A stretch of 64,000 nt of DNA from Brevibacillus fulvus (GCF_016908525.1 NZ_JAFBEB010000006.1:1-64000); one strand, 5' to 3'; numbered from the stretch's first letter, positions 1 through 7,111 are shown. Numbers and translations: made by a program. Notes: generated from the sequence alone by a model not told the origin.

Positions 1-64
1 CAATGTCCGACCTGCTCATTTCGGCGTTGGGTAGGGTGTTTTCCTCATTTTTCATGCTGAAGAG

Positions 65-197
65 ATGGTTGCAACTGACCTAAATCACCAGACTTCTAAA
101 TTCGATCACAAAAGATAAGAATCTGTCTGATCCTGAAGTAATCAAAGTCAGTCAACAGCTGGACCGTTTATTGAATTTATTTTACACAACAAAGTAA
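65..197 (+). pseudogene. Spo0E-like aspartyl-phosphate phosphatase remnant, frameshifted
   Basis: The stretch 117-197 encodes a C-terminal half typical of Spo0E-family sporulation phosphatases (NLSDPEVIKVSQQLDRLL followed by NLFY and a stop). The frame has a stop at 81-83, and no start codon lies between that stop and the match. An N-terminal-like piece (EEMVATDLNH) sits in another frame from about 59 to 118. The simplest reading is a Spo0E-like gene broken by a small indel near 105-118, where the sequence is A-rich. Intact members of this family dephosphorylate Spo0A~P and delay sporulation. The family call rests on the SQxLD signature; the pseudogene call is an inference from one sequence. 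Confidence 0.5.
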
Positions 198-243
198 GTT
201 CATGATTGACCGCATCATGCTGTACCATATAATTTTAGTTTCT

Positions 244-283
244 AAAGAAAAAAACTCTGCAGATTACAGAGTTTTTTTCTTTG
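244..283. terminator. bidirectional intrinsic terminator
   Basis: A near-perfect inverted repeat (AAAGAAAAAAACTCTG, short loop, complementary arm) has A-runs on one side and T-runs on the other, so it can end transcription in both directions. It lies just beyond the stop of the esterase-rhaS2 unit on the minus strand and also follows the Spo0E remnant on the plus strand. Confidence 0.85.
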
Positions 284-309
284 AGTTCGGAATTCGAAAG
301 GATCTCCGA

Positions 310-1356
310 TCAATAGACCGCTTTCCATTCCGCTATATTGCCCTGGTCAAATTTAAATGGATCTCCGAGCATGATCTGGCTGCCGACTCCATCGGCGACC
401 ACTTCCTTCTCGCCCAATCGGCCGGCAGAAAATTTCTCTCCCGGCTTGCCGCTCAACGTCCCTTTGACGAGAGCGTCTGCCGCATAACCGGCCAAATAGC
501 CGACATCAACCGGGTTCCACAAGTACATCCACTGACAGACACCATTGTCGATATATTCCGCCATCTCGCTTGGCAACCCCAGCCCGGTAAGTTGTACTTT
601 GCCTTGCAATCCTTTATCGCTCAGCACCTTTCCGGCAGCGGCGATACCGACTGTTGTCGGCGCGATGATCCCTTTCAAATCGGGATACGTCTTCAGCAGA
701 GCTTCCGTTTCCGCGACGCTCTTGTCACGCAAATCATCCCCATAGGCGACCTTTACCAGTTTTATTTCTTTGTACTGCGGCTGTTCCAATTCTTTTTTCA
801 TCCATTCGATCCACAAATTTTGATTTTGCGCCGTGGACGTGGCACTCAAGACGGCTATTTCACCTTGGCCGCCGATCATCTGGGCGATCGCCTGTACTTG
901 GACCCGACCGATTCGTTCTGGATCTGCCTGATTGATGTGTACCATGCGGCTTTGCGGATTGACCGCCGAATCCAGGGAGAGGACCTTGATCCCCCGCTCC
1001 ATCGCTTTCTTCAGAGCCGGTTGGAGTGCATCCTGATCGTTGGAAGCAACCGCAATCACCGCCACTTGTTGCGATATCAATTCTTCTATCATCTGGATCT
1101 GTCCTTCTGCAGTCGCTTGCTCCGGCGCTTTCAAAATCGCTTCGCCGCCCAGTTCCTGGATAGCATTTTTAAATCCTTCCAGTTCCTTTTCCACATACGG
1201 ATTTCCCGTGCTTCTGCCAATGATCGCGTACTTTTTTGTCCCCTCGCTTGTACCAGCGGGTGCTTGACTTGAATTGCCAGCCGGTGAACTGCATGCTGCT
1301 AATAAAACAATCAGCGACATCGATAAAACTTTCATCAGCCAATGTTTTGAATTCAA
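310..1356 (-). CDS. Orphan rhamnose-type ABC transporter substrate-binding lipoprotein (RhaS paralogue)
   Basis: A periplasmic-binding-protein family 1 lipoprotein, expected to capture a sugar outside the membrane and pass it to an ABC importer. A TTG start at 1356 is chosen because AGGAG lies 8 bases upstream. The signal peptide ends in the lipobox LAAC-S. By eye it is about 80% identical to the RhaS of the main rhamnose locus (25750-26805), but it has no permease or ATPase beside it. Differences cluster near the predicted sugar pocket: GRSTGNPYVEK here against FKNTGNPYGEK, and ASNDQDA against VANDPDA. It lies 44 bases after an esterase gene, so the pair probably forms one transcript. It may share the RhaTPQ importer; the exact ligand is unknown. 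Confidence 0.88.
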   Translation of the reverse strand: MNSKHWLMKVLSMSLIVLLAACSSPAGNSSQAPAGTSEGTKKYAIIGRSTGNPYVEKELEGFKNAIQELGGEAILKAPEQATAEGQIQMIEELISQQVAVIAVASNDQDALQPALKKAMERGIKVLSLDSAVNPQSRMVHINQADPERIGRVQVQAIAQMIGGQGEIAVLSATSTAQNQNLWIEWMKKELEQPQYKEIKLVKVAYGDDLRDKSVAETEALLKTYPDLKGIIAPTTVGIAAAGKVLSDKGLQGKVQLTGLGLPSEMAEYIDNGVCQWMYLWNPVDVGYLAGYAADALVKGTLSGKPGEKFSAGRLGEKEVVADGVGSQIMLGDPFKFDQGNIAEWKAVY

Positions 1357-1400
1357 CCGTAATTCTCCTCTCCCTTTCAAAAATGGCAAATCGTTTGGAA

Positions 1401-2333
1401 TCAATCCCCAACAAAGGCGGCGATCGCATCCAGCGCTTCCCTCCCGTCCTGCTGTTCGGTAAATACAAGCGCAAATCCGTGAATCGTCCCGCCAATCCTT
1501 TTCATCAACACCGGAACCCCCGCTTCGCTCAGCCGTTGCGCATAGGATTCGCCTTCATCCCGCAAGATATCGTATTCAGCTGTCAAAACCAGCGTTGGCG
1601 GCAATCCGCTAAGATCTTGGGCACGAATTGGCGAAGCGAAAGGGCTTTGTGCATCCTCCTTTTTGGTCAGGTATGCGCTCCAGAACAAGTCCATCGAGCG
1701 CGCCGTCAAACGATAGCCACTCGCGAACTGGACATAGGATGAATATGGGCATGGTGCCGTCAGCGAGAAGCAATCAGTGACAGGATAAATTAATACTTGC
1801 TTGGCGATGGCTGGGGCTTCTTGGTCGCGCGCGAGCAAAGCGACGGCAGCGGCCAGGTTGCCGCCCGCACTCTCGCCGCCGACGATCAGCTGGCCTGGCT
1901 TTCCGTTCAGTTCCGCCCGGTGTTGCTCCACCCACTTGACTGCCGCAAAGCAGTCCTCTAAACCGGCTGGAAACGGATGCTCAGGGGCCAACCGATACCC
2001 GACCGAAATCACTTTTGCCCGTGTCGTCGTGGCCAGCCAGCGACAGAAATGGTCAAATTCCTCAATGCTTCCCGCCACAAATCCCCCGCCGTGAAAATAG
2101 ACAAACAGCGGAAGCTGACCCGCAGATCGTGGGGTATATATCCGAACGGGAATTTCTCCGCCCGGACCTGGTATGCTGAAATCTTCGGTTTTGTCTACTA
2201 TCGGCCTCAACTCCAGCGGCGGCAAATGTTGAAGCAATTTCCCCCTGCTTTTGATGAGATCTTGAACGGTTTCCGGTTCCTGAGTCGAATCGGTTTGTTC
2301 GAGCATCTTTAGCACGTGTGGCCGCAATGTCAT
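1401..2333 (-). CDS. Alpha/beta hydrolase, hormone-sensitive-lipase-type esterase
   Basis: A 310-residue carboxylesterase of the HSL (family IV) type. The oxyanion motif HGGG is at 81-84, the nucleophile Ser155 is in GGESAGG, the acid is probably the Asp in EYDILRDEG, and the base is the His in TIHGFAL. There is no signal peptide, so it should act in the cytoplasm on short acyl esters. The ATG at 2333 follows AAGGAGG with 8 bases between. It heads a two-gene unit with an orphan rhamnose-binding protein, behind a promoter that carries repeats like those before rhaEW. This suggests removal of acetyl or other acyl groups from an imported rhamnose derivative, which is an inference; the substrate cannot be read from the sequence. 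Confidence 0.9.
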   Translation of the reverse strand: MTLRPHVLKMLEQTDSTQEPETVQDLIKSRGKLLQHLPPLELRPIVDKTEDFSIPGPGGEIPVRIYTPRSAGQLPLFVYFHGGGFVAGSIEEFDHFCRWLATTTRAKVISVGYRLAPEHPFPAGLEDCFAAVKWVEQHRAELNGKPGQLIVGGESAGGNLAAAVALLARDQEAPAIAKQVLIYPVTDCFSLTAPCPYSSYVQFASGYRLTARSMDLFWSAYLTKKEDAQSPFASPIRAQDLSGLPPTLVLTAEYDILRDEGESYAQRLSEAGVPVLMKRIGGTIHGFALVFTEQQDGREALDAIAAFVGD

Positions 2334-2390
2334 AGTCGTGTCCTCCTTCGCAAAAATCGTTCAACTGGACGCAAATGTGTCGAGACAAAA

Positions 2391-2405
2391 TGTAAGCGCT
2401 TTACA
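2391..2405. promoter_or_regulatory. cre-like palindrome in the esterase-rhaS2 leader
   Basis: TGTAAGCGCTTTACA is a near-perfect palindrome close to the CcpA cre consensus, but 15 bases long where the consensus core has 14. It lies about 90 bases downstream of the putative -10 and 57 bases before the esterase start, a position that would suit roadblock-type catabolite repression. The extra base makes CcpA binding uncertain; another LacI-family protein is an alternative. Confidence 0.5.
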
Positions 2406-2472
2406 TTTTGTTTATTATTTCTGTATTTTCTGATAATTTTGCGTATCGTTTGATTGTCTTTTTTACTTTTAT

Positions 2473-2521
2473 TTGTTTCTGTTATTGTATCTATTATAGT
2501 CTGTTTTTGTTTGTATATCAC
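2473..2521 (-). promoter_or_regulatory. Promoter of the esterase-rhaS2 unit with rhaEW-like repeats
   Basis: On the minus strand a TATAAT -10 (2493-2498) is preceded after 17 bases by GTGATA (2516-2521), a four-of-six match to a -35. Two similar T-rich repeats, CTGTTATTGTA (2479-2489) and CTGTTTTTGTT (2501-2511), flank and overlap the core promoter with a 22-base period. Similar repeats lie before rhaEW at 39112-39145, with a 21-base period. In Bacillus subtilis the DeoR-type RhaR binds imperfect direct repeats upstream of rhaEW, so these are candidate RhaR operators. Confidence 0.55.
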
Positions 2522-2682
2522 TATTTTTCTTGTTTATTTCAGATAAATCTGTTGGTTTTTATTGCTCGACTGTCTTTCCAAATAAAACCACAGATGCGTT
2601 GATCACACTCTTCGCATAGGCAGAAGCCAATCAACACAAGCTAAAGCCTGACAGAACATCCAAGAAAATGAGGAGTGAGAAC

Positions 2683-3534
2683 TTGTTTTATTATAGTGAA
2701 AAATTGATCAACCCTGTCCTTCCTGATCAACCCGATCCGCAAGCCGCACGCGTCTTGCAAGAAATTCTCGGCGGACACTTTGGGGAAATGCGTACGATGA
2801 TGCAATTTTCGTTTCAAAGCGCCAACTTTCGCGGGTCCGCTACGCAGTACCGCGATCTGATCAAAGGGATTTTTATCGAAGAGCTGAGCCACGTTGAGCT
2901 TGTTCAACATACGATCAACCAGCTGCTCACCGGCTCTGGCGACGCTCCGCAAAATGATGAAAGCGCTCCTTTAACGAATGCCGTCAATAGCGCCAATCCG
3001 CATCATTTTATTATCGGTGCCCAAAGTTCACTGCCTGTCGATGCTGCCGGCAACCCCTGGAATGGCTCCTGGGTGTACAGTCATGGCAACCTGATCAGCG
3101 ACTTGCTTGACAACGTCGTCCTCGAATCGACCGGAACCTTGCAAAAATCCCGACTTTATGAAATGAGCACAAACAAAACTTTCCGTGAAACACTCGCCTT
3201 CTTGATGGTTCGCGACCATGCCCATCAAAATGCCTTTACCAAGGCATTGGAAACGCTGGGGGTCAATTGGGGCAAAGTGATTCCGATTCCGGAAATCGAT
3301 CTGAGCAAATATCCGGAGTGCCGAAAATATATGGACGCAGGTCTGCATAATGTCCAATATAATTTCAGACTTGATCCGACCCGCATCGCAGATATATTCT
3401 CCGGCCCTTCGCCTAGCCGGAACGGGGGAACGTTATCCGTCGTCGAACCGCCTGCAGGGGCTCCCGTACCGCAACTGCCGGAACTTGAAAGCGAAAATAG
3501 CCCAGGTTTGCCAAAAGAGCTCGTTTACAGCTAA
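2683..3534 (+). CDS. Manganese catalase
   Basis: A dimanganese catalase that breaks hydrogen peroxide into water and oxygen, with a ferritin-like four-helix fold. A TTG start at 2683 is preferred over the ATG at 2668, because AGGAG lies 7 bases before it and the protein then begins FYYSEKLINPV, as in relatives. With this start the metal ligands fall at Glu35, Glu67, His70, Glu148 and His181, almost exactly the numbering of Lactobacillus plantarum catalase. The 283-residue length is usual. Spore-coat (CotJC-like) and vegetative versions exist in Bacilli, and the sequence does not decide between them. It is monocistronic, with a terminator directly behind it. Confidence 0.95.
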   Translation: MFYYSEKLINPVLPDQPDPQAARVLQEILGGHFGEMRTMMQFSFQSANFRGSATQYRDLIKGIFIEELSHVELVQHTINQLLTGSGDAPQNDESAPLTNAVNSANPHHFIIGAQSSLPVDAAGNPWNGSWVYSHGNLISDLLDNVVLESTGTLQKSRLYEMSTNKTFRETLAFLMVRDHAHQNAFTKALETLGVNWGKVIPIPEIDLSKYPECRKYMDAGLHNVQYNFRLDPTRIADIFSGPSPSRNGGTLSVVEPPAGAPVPQLPELESENSPGLPKELVYS

Positions 3535-3540
3535 TCAAGC

Positions 3541-3570
3541 AAAAAAGCCCTCTGCGCAGGGCTTTTTTTT
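3541..3570. terminator. bidirectional terminator between catalase and SOS peptidase genes
   Basis: GCCCT-CTGCGC-AGGGC is flanked by an A-run and a T-run of eight. It sits between two convergent genes and can serve both. Confidence 0.9.
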
Positions 3571-3631
3571 CAATAACTATCGGCCGTTTCCTTACACGAG
3601 AAAATCGCTTTCTCTAGCTCTTGCCTCATCG

Positions 3632-4309
3632 TTATACTCGATCTGCCGCTTCCGCGATACATTCCGGTTGATCGTGTTGCGGGTTTCCTACGATCGCTGA
3701 TACGGGGTAAGCTCTCATCGCTTCAGGAGCATAAGGAACGAGCAGAGCTCGCAGCGATTCAGCATCATATATTTCGCGGTTCAGCCAAATAGCTTCATCT
3801 TCTTTTCGTAAAATGACCGGCATCCGGTCATGGATGTCTTTGACCACTTCATTAGGCTGCGTGGTAATGATCGTGCAAGTGTGGATCTTTTGACCATCTG
3901 GCCGGGTCCATGTGTCAAACAGACCGGCAAATGCAAAAAGCTCTCCGCTTTTCAGCATAATCCGCATCGGTTGCTTGCCATGTTCACCCTGCTTCCATTC
4001 ATAAAAACCGTCTGCCGGAATGATGCAGCGTTTTCGCTCAAACAGTCGCTTAAAGGCAGGCTTCTGCTCTACTGTTTCGGCACGCGCATTGATCAGTTTG
4101 TATCCAATCTTTTCATCTTGCGCCCAGGACGGCACCAATCCCCATCTCAGTTGTCCGATCCGGCGCTGCCCTCGATCCTCAAGAATCGCTGGAATCAACT
4201 GACCCGGGGCAATGTTGTAACGCGCTTGCAATGTAAAGGGAGTCGTTTCCAGGTCGAAGCGCATTTGCAGTTGGTCTGAATCGGTGATCAGTGTGAATCG
4301 TCCGCACAT
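3632..4309 (-). CDS. SOS response-associated peptidase (YedK/HMCES family)
   Basis: This family forms a stable thiazolidine crosslink between its N-terminal cysteine and abasic sites in single-stranded DNA, shielding them during replication. The protein starts MCGRFTL, so Cys2 becomes N-terminal after Met removal. Asn75 (in NARAET), Glu104 (in GFYEW) and His160 (in DIHDRMP) match the E. coli YedK active-site residues almost position for position. The 225-residue length is normal. GGAGG precedes the ATG. It is a single gene between the catalase gene and the tRNA cluster. No LexA box was confirmed upstream. Confidence 0.95.
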   Translation of the reverse strand: MCGRFTLITDSDQLQMRFDLETTPFTLQARYNIAPGQLIPAILEDRGQRRIGQLRWGLVPSWAQDEKIGYKLINARAETVEQKPAFKRLFERKRCIIPADGFYEWKQGEHGKQPMRIMLKSGELFAFAGLFDTWTRPDGQKIHTCTIITTQPNEVVKDIHDRMPVILRKEDEAIWLNREIYDAESLRALLVPYAPEAMRAYPVSAIVGNPQHDQPECIAEAADRV

Positions 4310-4365
4310 CGCAATCCCTCCGCTTCCAACAAATATTGTAAAAGCTGCCTCTCCCCAGAAACAAC

Positions 4366-4390
4366 AAAAAACCTTGAGCGCTCAAGGTTT
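4366..4390 (-). terminator. terminator of the tRNA operon
   Basis: The palindrome AACCTTGAGCGCTCAAGGTT is followed by a T-run on the minus strand, a few bases after tRNA-Gly. Confidence 0.9.
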
Positions 4391-4406
4391 GTCCGATTTT
4401 TACATA

Positions 4407-4480
4407 TGGAGCGGGTGATGGGAATCGAACCCACGCCGCCAGCTTGGGAAGCTGGAGTTCTACCATTGAACTACACCCGC
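4407..4480 (-). tRNA. tRNA-Gly (anticodon CCC)
   Basis: The full cloverleaf is present: acceptor stem GCGGGTG/CACCCGC, anticodon stem CCAGC/GCTGG, loop TTCCCAA giving anticodon CCC for GGG codons, discriminator U and an encoded CCA. It is the last tRNA of the cluster. Confidence 0.95.
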
Positions 4481-4493
4481 AAAGGTATTACTC

Positions 4494-4576
4494 TGGTGCC
4501 GGTAGAGGGACTTGAACCCCCACGGTTTCCCTCACGATTTTGAGTCGCGCGCGTCTGCCAATTCCGCCATACCGGC
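4494..4576 (-). tRNA. tRNA-Leu (anticodon CAA)
   Basis: A class II tRNA with a long variable arm. The anticodon loop CTCAAAA gives CAA, reading UUG. The acceptor stem GCCGGTA pairs with TACCGGC, and discriminator A and CCA are encoded. Confidence 0.95.
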
Positions 4577-4588
4577 AAAAAGAAAACA

Positions 4589-4673
4589 TGGTGGGGAGAG
4601 ACGGATTCGAACCGCCGAACCCATAGGGAGCAGATTTACAGTCTGCCGCGTTTAGCCTCTTCGCTATCTCCCC
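4589..4673 (-). tRNA. tRNA-Tyr (anticodon GTA)
   Basis: A class II tRNA with acceptor stem GGGGAGA/TCTCCCC. Anticodon stem GCAGA/TCTGC encloses the loop CTGTAAA, giving GTA. A long variable arm and CCA are encoded. Confidence 0.95.
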
Positions 4674-4690
4674 ATATTTGAACGATTCAC

Positions 4691-4766
4691 TGGTGCCGGC
4701 GATAGGAATTGAACCCACAACCCCCTGATTACAAGTCAGGTGCTCTACCGATTGAGCTACACCGGC
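4691..4766 (-). tRNA. tRNA-Thr (anticodon TGT)
   Basis: First tRNA of the cluster. Acceptor stem GCCGGTG/CGCCGGC has one G-U pair. Anticodon stem CCTGA/TCAGG encloses the loop CTTGTAA, giving TGT for ACA codons. CCA is encoded. Confidence 0.95.
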
Positions 4767-4789
4767 AATCATTTCGTGACTGCTTTTTT

Positions 4790-4818
4790 AATATAGCACA
4801 GCAAACATTTTCTGTCAA
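4790..4818 (-). promoter_or_regulatory. strong sigma-A promoter of the tRNA operon
   Basis: On the minus strand TTGACA (4813-4818), a spacer of exactly 17 bases and TATATT (4790-4795) lie about 24 bases before tRNA-Thr. This near-consensus promoter fits a stable-RNA operon of Thr-Tyr-Leu-Gly. Confidence 0.88.
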
Positions 4819-4830
4819 TATTCTTTTCTG

Positions 4831-5142
4831 TCACTCGCTTGCCAATCGTTGCAATATTTCTGTCGCCCATTCCTGCAAAATCGCCAACGCTTCTTCCGCA
4901 TCTGCCAGCAAGCGTTCTTCCAGACACTCGTATTCCGGAAACTCGGTAATCCGATTTTTGCGCACGAGGACACCCTCCGCCACGCATTTTATTTCCAAAA
5001 ATTCATTGACGGGGTCATCAAGACCGTACTGATTCTCCAAATATTCGTAGGTACGCACCCATTCCAAAATGCGTACTTCATTCGGTTTTAACCGCAAGAC
5101 CTGTTCCAGCGACATAATGGTTTCATTGCCGTAGTAGTGCAT
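4831..5142 (-). CDS. Small conserved-looking protein of unknown function
   Basis: A 103-residue acidic, helix-rich protein with no family I can name. It is rich in Glu and Leu, with a Tyr-rich middle (RTYEYLENQYGLDD) and a long C-terminal helix (ERLLADAEEALAILQEWATE). It has no signal peptide or membrane segment, so it should be cytoplasmic. The ATG at 5142 has GGAGG 9 bases upstream; a second Met (SLEQVL) has no good ribosome binding site. It lies alone between the tRNA promoter and yycC, and its 3' end abuts that promoter. Confidence 0.75.
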   Translation of the reverse strand: MHYYGNETIMSLEQVLRLKPNEVRILEWVRTYEYLENQYGLDDPVNEFLEIKCVAEGVLVRKNRITEFPEYECLEERLLADAEEALAILQEWATEILQRLASE

Positions 5143-5222
5143 CGTCTGTGTCCTCCGTTGTTACAATCTCATTATATGCGATTCGCGTCGCTGCGCCAAC
5201 CGACGAGAGCGGAATTTGGAGG

Positions 5223-5298
5223 AAAAAAACGGGAAGCAAAAAAAGAACCCCGCTTCCCCACAGCGCTGACCATGGCAAAGCAGAGTTTTTGCTTCCCG
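5223..5298 (-). terminator. terminator after yycC with two alternative 5' arms
   Basis: On the minus strand GCTTCCCG followed by seven T (5223-5237) can pair with a distal arm CGGGAAGCAAAAA (5286-5298), giving a 13-bp stem, or with a closer GGGAAGC (5252-5258), giving a short 7-bp stem. Either fold gives a terminator for the arginase-DCC-yycC direction. Confidence 0.7.
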
Positions 5299-5333
5299 GT
5301 GATTCCTAACTGCCACGGCCAGACGCAAACCGC

Positions 5334-5486
5334 TCATTCCTGATTCTCCTGTTTTTCCTTGGCTGCCGCTTCCGCCAGTTTCTTCATCAAGATATGCTGC
5401 GGCATATGCATTAGCTGTTCCAATGGGATGTTCAGCTGTTCCGCCAATTTTACTGCCGTTTCCGCTGAAATTTGCAAAGGTCGCAT
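5334..5486 (-). CDS. yycC: YycC-like small protein
   Basis: A 50-residue protein of the YycC family, conserved in Bacillales but without a known role. The sequence MRPLQISAETAVKLAEQL and the following PLEQLMHMPQHIL block match my recollection of the family closely, and the C-terminus is a charged Lys/Glu helix. The ATG at 5486 follows AGGAG by 8 bases; an upstream in-frame extension lacks a ribosome binding site. It probably ends a run of three co-directional genes (arginase-like, DCC protein, yycC) and is followed by a terminator. Confidence 0.88.
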   Translation of the reverse strand: MRPLQISAETAVKLAEQLNIPLEQLMHMPQHILMKKLAEAAAKEKQENQE

Positions 5487-5591
5487 GATGGATTCTCCTC
5501 TTCGCATCGTCCGTCTGCCGATGCTGCTTAATCTGAAGTAAGCATAGCATAACGAAGCGAGCGCTTCAATCATTCCGAGGGAAGCGCCCTG

Positions 5592-6017
5592 TTAGTCCTC
5601 GTTCAAAAATCGGTTCCTCACCTCGGGTGTCGGAATCATGCAACGTTCGCGCTGGCCAAACAGCCGATAGCGGTGCCTGGCCACCCAGCGATAGGCGCCG
5701 TCTCGCCAGCTGCGCGGGATGAACCGCAAAATCGCAAACAGCTTCCAAACGCCCGGCAATCTCCGGCAAATCCGGATTACCGCATCCGATTCCACAAAGC
5801 ATCGCCCTCCTTCGATCAAGATAACGGAAGCGAGCTGGTCTTGCGGCAATCGATGCGTTTGCAGCACCCTTTGCGCAGCCGCAGACTGCAGCGGAGCAAA
5901 GCGAAAATAGCCCGCCCGATCGTGTTTTAGCAAAAAATTGACCCAGCCATTGCAAAAATTGCAGATTCCATCAAACAAAATCAGTCCATGTTCTTCCGCG
6001 TCGAGTTTGTCCGGCAT
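5592..6017 (-). CDS. DCC-family thiol-disulfide oxidoreductase-like protein (DUF393)
   Basis: A 141-residue protein with the DxxCxxC signature (DGICNFC) near residue 17, which defines the DCC/DUF393 family of predicted thiol oxidoreductases with a thioredoxin-like fold. The rest fits the family: VILIEGG and an Arg-rich C-terminal block (RHRYRLFGQRERC). GGAGG lies 8 bases before the ATG at 6017. It follows the arginase-like gene by 69 bases on the same strand. Its electron partner is unknown, though a CcdA/ResA-like pair lies about 1 kb upstream. Confidence 0.9.
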   Translation of the reverse strand: MPDKLDAEEHGLILFDGICNFCNGWVNFLLKHDRAGYFRFAPLQSAAAQRVLQTHRLPQDQLASVILIEGGRCFVESDAVIRICRRLPGVWKLFAILRFIPRSWRDGAYRWVARHRYRLFGQRERCMIPTPEVRNRFLNED

Positions 6018-6086
6018 GCTTTCCGCCTCCATTTCCCCTGCTTGCAACATACCCGAACGGCGGCAAGAAAGCAATCGCCGTTTCGC

Positions 6087-6848
6087 TCAGCTGGCAGAAA
6101 TAACTTCCACTATCGCACGGTTGGCCCGTTCGTTTTTCTGGATTTGCTCGATGACCTCGACTGAAAAGAAATCGAGCGGAGACAGGGGCAATTCTCCACA
6201 AACATCAACCCCTAAAATCGCGTTGCTTTGCCGCAAATCTCTGATCAAATACAACAATTGCCGCAAATTCATACTCCCTTGATCCCAGTTGGTCACTGCG
6301 CTTTTTTCATCCAGCACATCTTTGTCCACGCTGATATAAACAGGCTCATTCTGCAACAGTAGGCGCAACCGCGCTTCTACTGTCGCCAGCTGCCATTGGT
6401 TGATTTCTTGTTCGGATATAATTGTCACTTTGGGTGATGTTTGTACGATTTGCTTTGCCTGCGAATGGGCACCGATGATGACGACGCGTTGCAGCATCGG
6501 CAAGGTTTTTAAGGCAAAGCTGACCCAGGAACCGCATGAGATGATGGACAGATCGTCCATGGGGGAAAGGTCGCTGTGATGATCAAATAGGAGGAGCGAG
6601 AATGGTTGATTCAACTCTGCCAACAGCAAATAGGTCACATAATGGTAATTTCCGTTGCCAATAAAGGTGATCCCTTTGTTTTTTCTGTTTTGCAGCCTTC
6701 TTTGAATTTTCTGCAAGGAGCTTGGGGCACAATACCCCTGTGTACTGCTGAGGTCGGAGAAGTCGATCCATTCTCCCGCATAGCAGGTTAACCGTTTCTG
6801 TCTTTTCAGGGTACCGTCGAAATTCAAAAAAGTAAGCGCTGTGTTCAC
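6087..6848 (-). CDS. Divergent arginase/ureohydrolase-family protein
   Basis: A 253-residue protein with the binuclear-metal motifs of ureohydrolases in altered form: GNGNYH in place of GGDH near residue 65, FDHHSD for DAHxD near 88, and SVDKDVLD for SxDxDxxD near 174. The family hydrolyses guanidino compounds such as arginine, agmatine or formiminoglutamate. The usual DP after the last motif is DE, and the protein is shorter than arginase (about 300), so the substrate is probably not arginine. Other notable blocks are SCGSWV and TNWDQG. No amino-acid pathway genes are adjacent, and the substrate is unknown. Confidence 0.8.
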   Translation of the reverse strand: MNTALTFLNFDGTLKRQKRLTCYAGEWIDFSDLSSTQGYCAPSSLQKIQRRLQNRKNKGITFIGNGNYHYVTYLLLAELNQPFSLLLFDHHSDLSPMDDLSIISCGSWVSFALKTLPMLQRVVIIGAHSQAKQIVQTSPKVTIISEQEINQWQLATVEARLRLLLQNEPVYISVDKDVLDEKSAVTNWDQGSMNLRQLLYLIRDLRQSNAILGVDVCGELPLSPLDFFSVEVIEQIQKNERANRAIVEVISAS

Positions 6849-7036
6849 TCTTTTATCACTCCTACTCTTTTTCGTTGTGCTTCCGGATTTTTTGAACGAT
6901 TAAAAACCAGACGAAGCTTACTCCTAGAAGAAAGGAGAGGCTATAAAACGCTGAAACAGCGAGCTATTTCCCTCTATTTTACAATAATTTTGAATACGTT
7001 ACAAATTCACCAAACTTGCCAGTGATCCGGAATGCA

Positions 7037-7079
7037 CAAAAAAAGACAGAAGCATGGTTTTTCTCCGTGCTTCTGTCTT
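7037..7079 (-). terminator. terminator of the ccdA-resA unit
   Basis: The 12-bp stem AAGACAGAAGCA/TGCTTCTGTCTT is followed by a T-run on the minus strand, just after the thioredoxin-like gene. Confidence 0.92.
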
Positions 7080-7111
7080 AGCGGACGTTGCTTTGCCCAA
7101 CCTTTTTGACT

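Noticed and set aside
202-1272. Long open frame of 356 codons on the plus strand
   Set aside because: It is antisense to the orphan RhaS gene, has no ribosome binding site, and the opposite strand encodes a clear lipoprotein.
2668-2682. ATG at 2668 as the catalase start
   Set aside because: The AGGAG that serves as ribosome binding site lies downstream of it, and the TTG at 2683 gives the family N-terminus and metal-ligand numbering.
4488-4772. Minus-strand open frame of 94 codons across the tRNA cluster
   Set aside because: It translates through three tRNA genes; such frames are a known annotation artefact.
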